Assembly: GCF_026151205.1 (NCBI RefSeq)
Contig: NC_087079.1
Coordinates: forward strand, 17,974,945-18,038,944
DNA length: 64,000 nt
Source of the DNA: Bolinopsis microptera
Taxonomy: Eukaryota; Ctenophora; Tentaculata; Lobata; Bolinopsidae
Direction: 5' to 3'
Under the pieces are notes generated by a model. It ran no database searches. It saw only the letters and a program-made list of their open reading frames with translations, and was not told the DNA's origin. The position numbers and the translations under genes are program-made. Of the stretch, positions 1-9,435 are shown in pieces. The stretch's first letter is position 1. The number at the start of each line of letters is the position of its first letter.

Positions 1-720
1 CAAATTTGTGTTCAGAAAATTTCATATTTGAAAATGGGACAGGATTTTGAGAATGCATCTTTTCGTTTTGTTAAGCTTTCTGCTGTGAGCTTCCTCAAAC
101 CGAAATCAAACTTCCAGCACCTCAATCGTGTCATATGATTATGGCATCTATATTTGAATTACTATAATTGGTTGCGGGTGAAAAAGATCAGTCAAAACTT
201 TAAAATTTGGTCCTGGAAATTTCATCTTCAAAATCTGAAAATGGGACAGAGAATGGGACAATTTGAAGAAGGATGTACTACAAGAGACTGATTTGACGTC
301 TCTCAAATGTTCAAATGTTATTAATATTTGGTTGGATAAAACAACAAAATGTCCCAAAATATCCATTGGTACGCGACCACATGAAGATATCAACAGTTAT
401 TGTTGAGTGTTGCACAAAGCACGTTTATACCTGGAATTGTAAGTACCGGGAGCTGAGCTGCCTTCCAGTTAAAGAGTTAAAGAAGAAACTGCTGTTGAAA
501 AACATTGAAGGTTATTACTGTTTTGATTTTTCCAATGGCTTCTAGTTCTAGTTCGAAACATAAATTTTAATGTAGAAAATGGTAAAATGGAAAATGCGAA
601 TTTTATTTGGTAAAAATAAATAGAACAAAGTTTTCAGTTGAAAAGTTTGAAAAGCCAGTCAAGAAGGTTTTATCAAATTTGATGTATAATATGTACTATC
701 AGTTGAATTCTGTCGTCTGA
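1..720. other. unassigned flanking DNA
   Basis: I see no recognisable gene. The stretch is AT-rich and repeats short phrases such as AAAATGGGACAG near 33 and 239. Two short open frames (76-81 codons, both strands) have no domain or compositional support. Confidence 0.4.
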
Positions 721-725
721 ATGCA

Positions 726-1362
726 ATGAAAGATGTTGAGGAATTGAAGAGTTCTCTCATCCGATCACAAGAGTCGGTTATCAAACTGCAGAGGGAACTT
801 CTTGAAGCCAAAGCCAATCAGTTGGAATTAGTTCAGACCACCGTAAAATCTGCTGTTCAGGACACTGTTCAAGCTGAGATCAAGTCATACAGTCAAGCTG
901 TGTTAAAAGCCTCGGCGAACAGTACAATAACGGAGGAGAGCCTGAAAAAAGTTGCAGAAGGCTGTGTCAGAAGAGGATCGCAGCAGGAATGTTCTCATTT
1001 TTGGTTTAAAGGAGACAGATGAAGAGAAACTATCAGACAAAGTAGACGAACTGTTTGAACAGATTGAAGTGAAACCACACTTCGAAGCTGTAAGGATTGG
1101 AAGGAAATCAGCTGACAAGACCAGACCTGTCAAAATTTTGTTATCAAATTCGAATACTGTACATCAGATTTTATCAAAATCAAAAAACCTGAAACTGAGT
1201 GAGCACCACAAAACTGTGTTCATTTCACCAGATCGGTCACCTGAGGAGCAAGCCAGACATCATCTGCTCGTTTTGGAGATGAAAGAGAAGGCAAAGAAGG
1301 ATTTGAAGAGACGATATTATATCAGAAGTGGTATTATTTGTTGTGAGGACAAGATATCATAG
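726..1362 (+). pseudogene. LINE ORF1-like RNA-binding protein, frameshifted
   Basis: Two overlapping frames together give one protein. The first (726-1022) has a coiled-coil-like N-terminus rich in Glu, Lys, Leu and Gln (ELKSSLIRSQ..., KLQRELLEAK). The second (952-1362) has a fold typical of ORF1 of CR1/L2-like non-LTR retrotransposons: RSRNVLIFGL, then AVRIGRKSADKTRPVKI, then FISPDRSPEEQARH, and a closing YYIRSGIIC. The join lies near 945-955 beside a run of six A, so a one-base indel is likely. No reverse transcriptase follows within 2 kb, so this is probably a truncated or decayed copy. The call rests on pattern recognition of the family, not on a search. A domesticated gene or assembly error in the A run is possible. 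Confidence 0.6.
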
Positions 1363-3600
1363 TGAACGATGCATAATCATGAAGTTTTTCTTGTGTGTGA
1401 CTTAACGGGTGATACTCGTAAATTTTTTGTTCTAATTATATAAGACCGTCGACAAGTCTAACTCGGCGCACGTCTTGGTAGTTTATAAACCTTAGGTGTG
1501 ACACAATTTTTTATCTTTTATTGTCAAATAAAGTACATTGGTTCTTAAATTTTTATGAGATCCCAGTTTATATATTTATAAAAAAAACCTTCTGCTCTGA
1601 GGAGGAGAGAAAGTTTTTGTGGAGAGCCGCTCAGACATGGGCACCGTATTGTGTAAAGTATTTAGGTATATTTTATGCAATATCTTTGTCGCATACGAGC
1701 GGGGTAGTAAATATTGTGTTTCGTTTCGTTTCGTTTCGTAATGAAATGTGATGAGAATTTGTTTAACATGTTACACACTACACAGTATCGTCGTATCAAT
1801 CGTTATCAAAAACCTGATTAATCAACTTCATTCATCTTTCATCAACACATTTTCAAAACAAATATCAATACTAAAACTTTGATCAAAATTCCATGAATAA
1901 AAATCAAATTGTCGAAACAGAAATTGCCTCACCTGATGAGATTATTAACATTCATTAATAAAAGTAGCTGTAAAATACAATTATTTTTCGAAAGATTGAA
2001 CAACTTTATTGAAATTTGACTTACTATATAATATGTAAAGTTCAACAAATATCAAATTTCTGTCCTGAACACAATTAATGGTTTTTTAATAATTCCGTTG
2101 GCATTTTTTACACCTACAGTTGAGAATAATTGCTGAACAGAATCTAAAAACGTACGATTATAACTGAGTAACTACAGTAAACCTCAGATTCACCGTACAG
2201 TATAGGGGAAGGAAAATATTACGGTAAATCAGGGTTTTGATCGGTGTTTTACTGTACATCAACAACCGATAATCACCCCCATCAAACCCATGATAACAAT
2301 TAATAGATAATTAATAATCGTCATTAATTAATTATCATTAATAAACATTACAAGACATGATAAAATTCTGAACTTTCCACAGGTCCTAACCAGAGGACTG
2401 GAGTCTCTAAAGTTACCATGGTCTCGTAACGCTAGATCGGTTCACATAGCCACATGTCTACGCGTACGGCGGTCGCGCGCTACTGCAAGCGAGAGGGCTC
2501 TGGTTAGGGCAAATAGATCGGCGAGATGCGCTACTGTGCCGCGCCTTGATTGACGATGTCAATCCGTCGAGATCGTTGCTCTGCGAAGCAGAGCAACGAT
2601 CGACGACAAAAATGTATCAACTTGCATAAAACATGAATAAATAGGGATTTAAATTTGTTGCTACCCTAGCCGTACTAAAACAATTTTGTAATATCCAACG
2701 CGAAATAATATCGACGATATCCACCACGGTTGTAAAATTAAATTACAGATGCGCGTGTTTAAACTCATTCTTAGCTAAAGTTTAACAAATCAAACCCAAA
2801 AATGTTCCTTTAAATTTATATGAATATTTAATACTAGCATTAAATTATATTTTACATACTAATTATAATAAATTGGATGTCATTTATTTAATTTAAAACG
2901 ATGCAACAGTGAACAGTGATATGTCAAGTAAATCGGCGCGCGGGGCAGCAAATCGTCCATATTGGATTTACAACCAAAATTTGGCTGTAGAAAAAGTAAT
3001 TATTCCCTCCCTTCGATGCGAAGCAAGAATGCTAGTTTGCGCGGCGCGTCGAAGCGGCAAAGTCCTCTATTACCTGGGGACCCCAGGCTATTATGTTCAT
3101 AAAGATTCGGCGGAATGACAGGCTGAGCGCCGCCCAGTAAAGTCCTCCAATGCCGCGCCGAGCTAGCTGTGATGAATTGACATTGTCAATTAAGCACGTT
3201 CTGAGACCAGAAATTTTACATTGCATTTTAAATTACGGACATATTTTCTGAATTCAGATTTTCAATCTATAGAATATAAAATAAAGTTACAAATTTCAAC
3301 ATCATGAATCGGGATCAAATCTTTGCAATGTATTCAAAATCAATATAATATGCACTTAAACAAATCACTCGGAATACTTTTCAAAAAGAATAATTAACTC
3401 AAAATATCTACTGTCTTATTTCTCTGTGAAAAACCCATTAACATGAGTAGCTTTTGTTGATATACCTCAAAAGTGATCTTAAACGATTACTTCACCTAAC
3501 CATGAGTCAACGCGTACTACTATACGTGACGCGCTTGTTTGCTGCAAGCGAGAGGGCTCTGGACATGGATAGAGCAAAACGATTCCCATTCAATTTGGTT
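1363..3600. other. AT-rich intergenic DNA with short repeats
   Basis: There is a short (TTTCG)n run at 1722-1740. A near-perfect hairpin with about 16-bp arms lies at 2569-2606 (GATCGTTGCTCTGC / GCAGAGCAACGATC). The phrase TGCAAGCGAGAGGGCTCTGG occurs at about 2483 and again at about 3543, and related GC-rich blocks sit at 2535-2580 and 3120-3190, which suggests broken copies of one dispersed repeat. Open frames at 1521-1751 and 2909-3118 have no recognisable domain. Confidence 0.45.
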
Positions 3601-3614
3601 GAAGGATAGGTCAT

Positions 3615-3902
3615 TCAGTTCAAAATAAGGGGCTGTTCATGTTTATCTTCCCTCAGTGCAATAACTGTGCTTTTTAGCAGATCAAACCTGAATCGTGTTC
3701 TCATTTGATTTTTTACCTGACTTACAGCACTGTGTACAGCTGTGGATCCTCTTTGGTGACAAAGAGGCATACCTAAACAAGTTCCTGACATGTGCAAGAA
3801 CAGGAGAGTTTGACAAGCACTTGACCATACATTCTTCCAACTAGAGCACTGTAAACCACTTTTCAAGCAACAAAACATCCTGGCTTTCAAAAATTCACAC
3901 AT
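3615..3902 (-). pseudogene. 3' tail remnant of an RLE non-LTR retrotransposon
   Basis: The last 30 or so codons of this minus-strand frame (MRTRFRFDLLKSTVIALRED) align by eye with the C-terminus of the intact element at 4969-8232 (IRKRLRFEILRTTVISLRGD). The part further upstream reads poorly, so the copy is 5' truncated and frameshifted. It lies just downstream (in its own orientation) of the intact element, in the same orientation. Confidence 0.6.
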
Positions 3903-4968
3903 TTATCACACATTTATGTTTAAAAAATACTAAAAGTAAGGTGCCCAACATCACTGCAACAGCATTATCAGCTATCTTCTAGAAAGGAAACCACTCTCAT
4001 TTCACAACTCCCATCTAATGACTTAATATCAAGATCCACCAAAATTTGGAGCACAATTGCACCTAAACTTAAGCTTTTTGACTACTCCTACAAGATTAGC
4101 CTTGCTAAAAGTCGCCTGAAAAAGGCACTCCCAAAGCTGTAACATGCTTATAATGATTCAGCATGGACCTCAAGCGATTATGACATAATGCAGCTGTCAT
4201 TTGAAAACAATCCCCTTTAAACAAATTTAATCCAGTGTTCTCGGCCCACATAACAGGTTCCTCTTATTAAAAAATTTGAATTTGGTAAACGTGTGCTGAC
4301 TCCACCATCTATGTATTTAACCTAATATTTAGTTTATTACAGCCTACAGGTAGAAATTAATTTAGAGTAGGTATTTTTTCTTCTAGGTAGATATTAAGAA
4401 TTTGGTAAATTTTACAGGACTGGTTCGCAGTGTGAACAGATTCCAGATTTATATATTATTAAACTGATATTCAATAAATGATTAAAAGAACCAATTTTAA
4501 AGTTGCCATATTGCAGCCTTTAGGTTCAAAAATATACCCATTATGCTCACTTAAAAACAACTCTAAATCAGTAGGCTGTCACTCTATTAATGTACCACAC
4601 TGCTACCTCCACTCCTTCATAGTGCGATGATATTTTGTAGACATGTGTGATGATGTGATGTCATAAATTTTACTTAACTTTACTTTACTTTAAAACTTTT
4701 ACTAGGTTGCTGTTTGGTGTGAGCAATAGTGAACAGCACGCACACTCCTTTGCCCTGTCAACCTATATCTAATCTATTCAAAGAGTGACAACCATAGTAC
4801 ACATTGAATAAGGATTCCTTTTGAAATATCAAATTGATTTATTGTAACCTTGTTTATTCTGTAATAAATTTTTTTAAAATTATTCAAACAATATACACAT
4901 AATATAGCAATGACCCTATATAAAAACAAACCTTTAAGAATATAAAAAATTCCCTAAACACTCAAAAA
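3903..4968. other. AT-rich DNA, probable 3' flank of the downstream retrotransposon
   Basis: No gene is seen. On the minus strand, AATAAA-type signals lie at about 4845-4870, roughly 100 bases past the stop codon of the reverse-transcriptase ORF, and could be its polyadenylation region. The boundary of the element is not visible. Confidence 0.35.
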
Positions 4969-7900
4969 TTACCCTTGGCCTTGTGGCTCCAAGTTAAGAT
5001 CTAGACTGTTTATATTAACAATGTTTTTTCTCGCACCTCTGTCTCCACGGAGAGAAATCACTGTTGTTCTTAGGATTTCAAAGCGAAGGCGCTTTCTGAT
5101 GTAACCTACAGCATCCGAGTACCTCTGGCCAGTGTGGTACTCCATCTTACTGGCCAGCTTTTTTACCAGTCTTTCAGCCTCACTACCCATTCCACCAGAA
5201 GTCGAGAACACTAAAGGTGTGAAGCTTCCTTTCTCCACTTCAAGAACCCTTGCGTTGTAACATCGCTTTTTCTCATTTTCATGGGACTGGTACATTGCTG
5301 GGATCGATTTGCTTGCATTGGAGGGGGCTGGGGCATGAAATACCCTTACATCAAAATATGCCCTCTCTGAAGCATTCCAAATCGATCTTGCAGAAATGTC
5401 CAGCCTAGCTTGGTCTCCAAGTACTGTTCCCTTAGGCAACTTCAGACCATCAACTGGAAGAAGAACTGGCTCAGTCTGCACATCCTTGCATTTCACAGTT
5501 CTCATTAATTCAGCAAAGGTGTCTCTCAGCGAGTTGTGCCGCAGTGACACATATCCACCGAGTTTGCAGATGAGCGCATGGTTTGCTGAGTACTTTTGGC
5601 CACACGTACATGTCTTAGGGCTGTCCTTTAAGTTTAGGTTATATCTGAGTGCTATTGCGTCTGAGAACTGTTGTTTGTTCATCAGATATCCATACTCTTT
5701 TAAAGGTAGTGCTGTTAACCAAGCACTTGCCCCTTTCTCAGCAGCTAGTTGGAACATCAACTTTGCCAGTGGTGTTGACTCGAGCTCCTGGCGTATTTCC
5801 GCTTGTTTTTGTCGATAGAAGAGATTTCGTTCAGTCGTTATCTCAGTTTTCACTCCTTTGCTTACTCTCCAGTCCTCTGTGTAGTTGTCTACCTGCTTGA
5901 GAATAGCTTCTTTAAGGGGTTTTGTGGCTCTACATGAGAATTTGTACTCTCGGTCTGCCATGTCCATCATAACTGGTATACCCAATCCTCCATATCTTGG
6001 TGGTAGAGCCATTATGTTCCTTAGTTCATCAGTGCAGCTAAACAGCCTGTTGATGATAGCTGGGATAAACTCATCGCGTGTTACTTGTTCCAGAGGAGTG
6101 AGCCTATCTGCAACTCCTGGGGTAGTTCTGCACACATAGTTCCATCTTTTACTAAGCCCATACATGTATGCACTGTATGCTATTTGAGGTTCTCTTGATG
6201 CTATATCACTTAATTGTTTAAGATCACGACACCATTCTTGAACTTTTTCCTCGATGAAAGCCCCTTTTCCTTCATCAGTTCCGATAAAGCTGCCCAGATA
6301 TCGTCGACCAATACTTGTCACATTGACATCTGGGAACAAGTTTCTTGCCTTCTCTTCGTGCTCAGGCTTGACTATCACCCATGTCTTGGAAGATTTAGGG
6401 TTGTAACCAAAAAGTGGTCCTTTAATGCAGAGGTTATCCCACCATTTCCTCATTTCTTCCAGTTTTCCCCCAGCAGCAGAGTCATCAGCATACCAGATCT
6501 GAGTCACTTTTCTCTCAATGTTACCTGCATCAATCAATGGTATTGTACCACATGCATAAAATCCCATAGCAGGTGGATCACCTTGTGTTGTCCCTTCTTC
6601 ACTAAAAAGATGTTCATCTTCTCCTGCAATAAACAGTCTAGCAGGCATTCTGTAGGTGTTCATAATGTAGGTAGCAACTTCTGGACATACAATATACATG
6701 TTGTTAAGAGCTGCCTCTCGGTTCAGCAAGTTGAATGCATTCTCTGCATCCACTAAGATGATGGCTTCAGTTTCAGGATCTTCAAAGCAGTCCCTCGCAG
6801 CATGAACAGCTGCTTCCACTCCTCCCTGAAGACCAGCACACACTTGAATAGGAGCAGTGGCACCAACCAGGTCCTTCTGTAGGAGGGTCATCACTGTCTT
6901 CCCTATTATCCTTCGTAAGACTTCACCAATGCCAACAGGCCTGACGCCAGGCTTTTTATCCAGGGGAACAAGTCGACATGCTGTCAATGAGGTCAACATC
7001 GTTGGATCCAGATTCCTGACACATAGTTTCCTTGCTATCCCTGCTATAGCATTGCATAGATCCTCACACTTCTTACCAAACTGTTTAGAACACAGTAGTC
7101 TCTTCCACGCATCCGCATCCATTCCTGAAGGCCCTGCAGCACCCTGTACTCTCTTTGCTGCTTGTCTTATCGATTCCCCGTCAATACTGTCAAAGATAAC
7201 CGGCTCTACTCTCCTCACTGGTCCACTCAGACAGCTTCCCTTTGATGCAGGTGATGCCTTGGGATGCTTCTCTTTCAGTACTTTTATCACATCTGGAGTG
7301 GGTTCAAGAATCCCGGTGGCATTTTCGCCAATCCACCTCATTGCTGCACTGACTTTACCTTTCATCATAAGTCGAGTGAAGACTCTCTCAACATGGCCAT
7401 GTTCATGTTTCCCCTTTCCCATTCTTCTCTGAATCTCCTGTCCTTCTCGCAGCAACTCTTCTAACTTACCTGCCTGCCACAAAACAAGCCTTCTCTTCAA
7501 CACTTCAGTGTGTTCCTTTGCTTTGGATCTCTTTGAGGGTTTCTGCAACAGTAGTGATGGCATTATCATCAAAAGGGTCATGGTCATTGATTCCATAGTA
7601 CTGCCTGCTGAAAAATTGTTGGCCACTTTAGTCATTTCCTCAATGAATGCTTTTCCTGCAGCCCCTGAGGGAAGCAGAAATATGTTTCTTCTCCATTTGA
7701 CTACAACACCATATATTCCCTCACATTGTGTTAGAACTTCCCAACTATTCCATGATCCTAATTTCAATTGAGATGGATCCCTTACATTTTCATAACCTGG
7801 GAAACAGCACTCCTTTCCCTCTTCTTCCACAATATGAGGGTCCTTTGATATTGGAGTAGATGGTTGTACACTTTCTTCGACCTGTCTCCTCAACTTTCGG

Positions 7901-8232
7901 ATAGCTTCAGTTATGGGGTTTTCGTCTTCGTCTTCGTTGCTCTTCTCCTCCTTGCCACATCTTTGACATGACCACTCAGAATCCTCATTTTCTGCTAGGT
8001 CTTTAAACTGCAACTCCGACAGTCCACTACATGCCGCATGGAACCATCGTCCACATTTTCCTTCACATTGAATACAATCACATATTACCTCCTTTGAACA
8101 AAATCCACAGATATCAGCTTTCTTTCCAGTTTGCTTTCCTACTTTGGACCTAGTGTCCATTTTTCTTGTGTCAGGCATTCCAACCCAAAAATGGGAACCA
8201 CTACTGTTGCCGAGTCGGTTACCAGCAGACAC
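4969..8232 (-). CDS. RLE-type non-LTR retrotransposon polyprotein with PHD-like finger (1,087 aa)
   Basis: This is an uninterrupted single-ORF retrotransposon protein. Residues 42-92 form a Cys/His cluster of PHD-finger type (CGFC, CIQCEGKC, WFHAAC, WSCQRC). The reverse-transcriptase core follows: RPVGIGEVLRR about 431-441, VDAENAFN about 494-501, TQGDPPA about 549-555, and YADD about 581-584. A Cys-x-Cys-x7-His-x3-Cys knuckle lies at 875-889, then a C-terminal nuclease-like region with LDIS (944-947) and FDVRV (960-964) acidic residues, fitting the arrangement of RLE-bearing elements. There is no apurinic endonuclease domain. The first ATG at 8232 is the longest choice; Met25 (MDTRSKVGK), just before the finger, is an alternative. 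Absence of stops suggests recent insertion or an active copy. Family-level placement is inference and the clade is not resolved. Confidence 0.85.
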   Translation of the reverse strand: MSAGNRLGNSSGSHFWVGMPDTRKMDTRSKVGKQTGKKADICGFCSKEVICDCIQCEGKCGRWFHAACSGLSELQFKDLAENEDSEWSCQRCGKEEKSNEDEDENPITEAIRKLRRQVEESVQPSTPISKDPHIVEEEGKECCFPGYENVRDPSQLKLGSWNSWEVLTQCEGIYGVVVKWRRNIFLLPSGAAGKAFIEEMTKVANNFSAGSTMESMTMTLLMIMPSLLLQKPSKRSKAKEHTEVLKRRLVLWQAGKLEELLREGQEIQRRMGKGKHEHGHVERVFTRLMMKGKVSAAMRWIGENATGILEPTPDVIKVLKEKHPKASPASKGSCLSGPVRRVEPVIFDSIDGESIRQAAKRVQGAAGPSGMDADAWKRLLCSKQFGKKCEDLCNAIAGIARKLCVRNLDPTMLTSLTACRLVPLDKKPGVRPVGIGEVLRRIIGKTVMTLLQKDLVGATAPIQVCAGLQGGVEAAVHAARDCFEDPETEAIILVDAENAFNLLNREAALNNMYIVCPEVATYIMNTYRMPARLFIAGEDEHLFSEEGTTQGDPPAMGFYACGTIPLIDAGNIERKVTQIWYADDSAAGGKLEEMRKWWDNLCIKGPLFGYNPKSSKTWVIVKPEHEEKARNLFPDVNVTSIGRRYLGSFIGTDEGKGAFIEEKVQEWCRDLKQLSDIASREPQIAYSAYMYGLSKRWNYVCRTTPGVADRLTPLEQVTRDEFIPAIINRLFSCTDELRNIMALPPRYGGLGIPVMMDMADREYKFSCRATKPLKEAILKQVDNYTEDWRVSKGVKTEITTERNLFYRQKQAEIRQELESTPLAKLMFQLAAEKGASAWLTALPLKEYGYLMNKQQFSDAIALRYNLNLKDSPKTCTCGQKYSANHALICKLGGYVSLRHNSLRDTFAELMRTVKCKDVQTEPVLLPVDGLKLPKGTVLGDQARLDISARSIWNASERAYFDVRVFHAPAPSNASKSIPAMYQSHENEKKRCYNARVLEVEKGSFTPLVFSTSGGMGSEAERLVKKLASKMEYHTGQRYSDAVGYIRKRLRFEILRTTVISLRGDRGARKNIVNINSLDLNLEPQGQG

Positions 8233-8420
8233 TGAAGCTTACCGCTGTCAGCCCCTACTGGATACGAGTCTCCTTAACAGTAGTGGACCCAAATTTGGGA
8301 TCTGATGGAGTAGTCTCAACACCAGAGGATTTTACAGCTCAAGCAAAAAAAAACGCTACGTTATCAAAAACTAACAAATTTCTACCATACTTCTGTAATA
8401 AATGACAAATTTTTGTTTAA

Positions 8421-9156
8421 GGGGGCCGGGGGGGGGGGGGGGGTCTTCATAAAAATTCTCTTGAAATTGACTTTATAGTTGTTTCTGAAAGAGGGGAGTG
8501 ATATCTATCAGCTGTTTTTGATCCCATGGAAAAATATTGTTCCTAGCCGAAATTATTGCCGGTCAAAGGTCAGCGCTTATGTATAATTGTATTGCGCGAG
8601 TGATTTTCAATCGCTCGCCCTTAAAATCGAGTCTAAAAATCTATCTTCTCCTACATTTTTTGAGCAATCACCCTGAAACTTTCAGGATATGTTCTAAGGA
8701 CCATTTAGAAGAGATTGTCAGGCCAGAATTTTGAGATAGGCCTTAGAAAATTTTATTCAATTTAAAAAATCTTGGACCTCGTTTTTTAGCGATTTTTTCA
8801 GGTCCAAGATTTTTTAAATCGAATAAAATTTTCTAAGGCCTATCTCAAAATTCTGGCCTGACAATCTCTTCTAAATGGTCCTTAGAACATATCCTGAAAG
8901 TTTCAGGGTGATTGCTCAAAAAATGTAGGAGAAGATAGATTTTTAGACTCGATTTTAAGGGCGCGCGATTGAAAATCACTCGCGCAATACAATTACACAT
9001 ATAAGCGCTGACCTTTGACCAGCAATAATTTTGGCTAGGAACAATATTTTTCCATGGGACCAAAAGCAGCTGATAGATATCACTCCCCTCTATCAGAAAC
9101 AACTAAAAAGTCAATTTCGAGAGAATTTTGATGAAGACCCCCCCCCCCCGGCCCCC
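8421..9156. mobile_element. TTAA-flanked fold-back MITE, copy 1 (736 bp)
   Basis: The sequence is a large palindrome centred near 8790. The left arm starts GGGGGCCGGGG and the right arm ends CCCCGGCCCCC, with long arms of near-perfect complementarity (for example ATATCTATCAGCTG at about 8502 against CAGCTGATAGATAT at about 9067). It is bounded by TTAA at 8417-8420 and 9157-9160, the piggyBac-type target duplication. It has no transposase. It shares arms with the copy at 32561-33255. It lies between the divergent starts of the minus-strand retrotransposon and CFAP54, ending about 150 bases before the CFAP54 ATG. Confidence 0.85.
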
Positions 9157-9305
9157 TTAACTGATATGGGCGGTATACAAGCACATATTTCATTTCATAG
9201 TTATAAATATGCAAAAATGGATTGATCACTTCATTTGTCTCAGAAATTTTGGCTTTTTAAACTGCAAACATTTGGTTTGACTCACCTTGTATATTTAGGA
9301 GCTTC

Positions 9306-9435
9306 ATGTCTAAGACACGTCAAGGTACTCTTTCGAAGTTTACCTCTGACACAAACAGTGAGTTCAACACTAAGAAGATAAATAAGATTGACCCGATACA
9401 GATTGCCTTTGTACAGGAGTTAAAAAGGTTCATTG
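9306..9435 (+). CDS. CFAP54: CFAP54 exon 1 with proposed start codon
   Basis: ATG at 9306 opens MSKTRQGTLSKFTSDTN and the frame runs to a strong donor (ATTG|GTAAGT). It ends in phase 1, matching exon 2 (TCAG|GTTATG). The preceding DNA is a MITE and shows no further in-frame exon, but a non-coding or short upstream exon cannot be excluded. Confidence 0.65.

Noticed and set aside
2569-2606. Hairpin considered as a transcription terminator or small RNA
   Set aside because: Rho-independent terminators do not apply in this eukaryotic context, and no promoter or conservation supports an RNA gene.
5396-7771. Several plus-strand ORFs opposite the retrotransposon
   Set aside because: Shadows of the intact minus-strand 1,087-codon frame.
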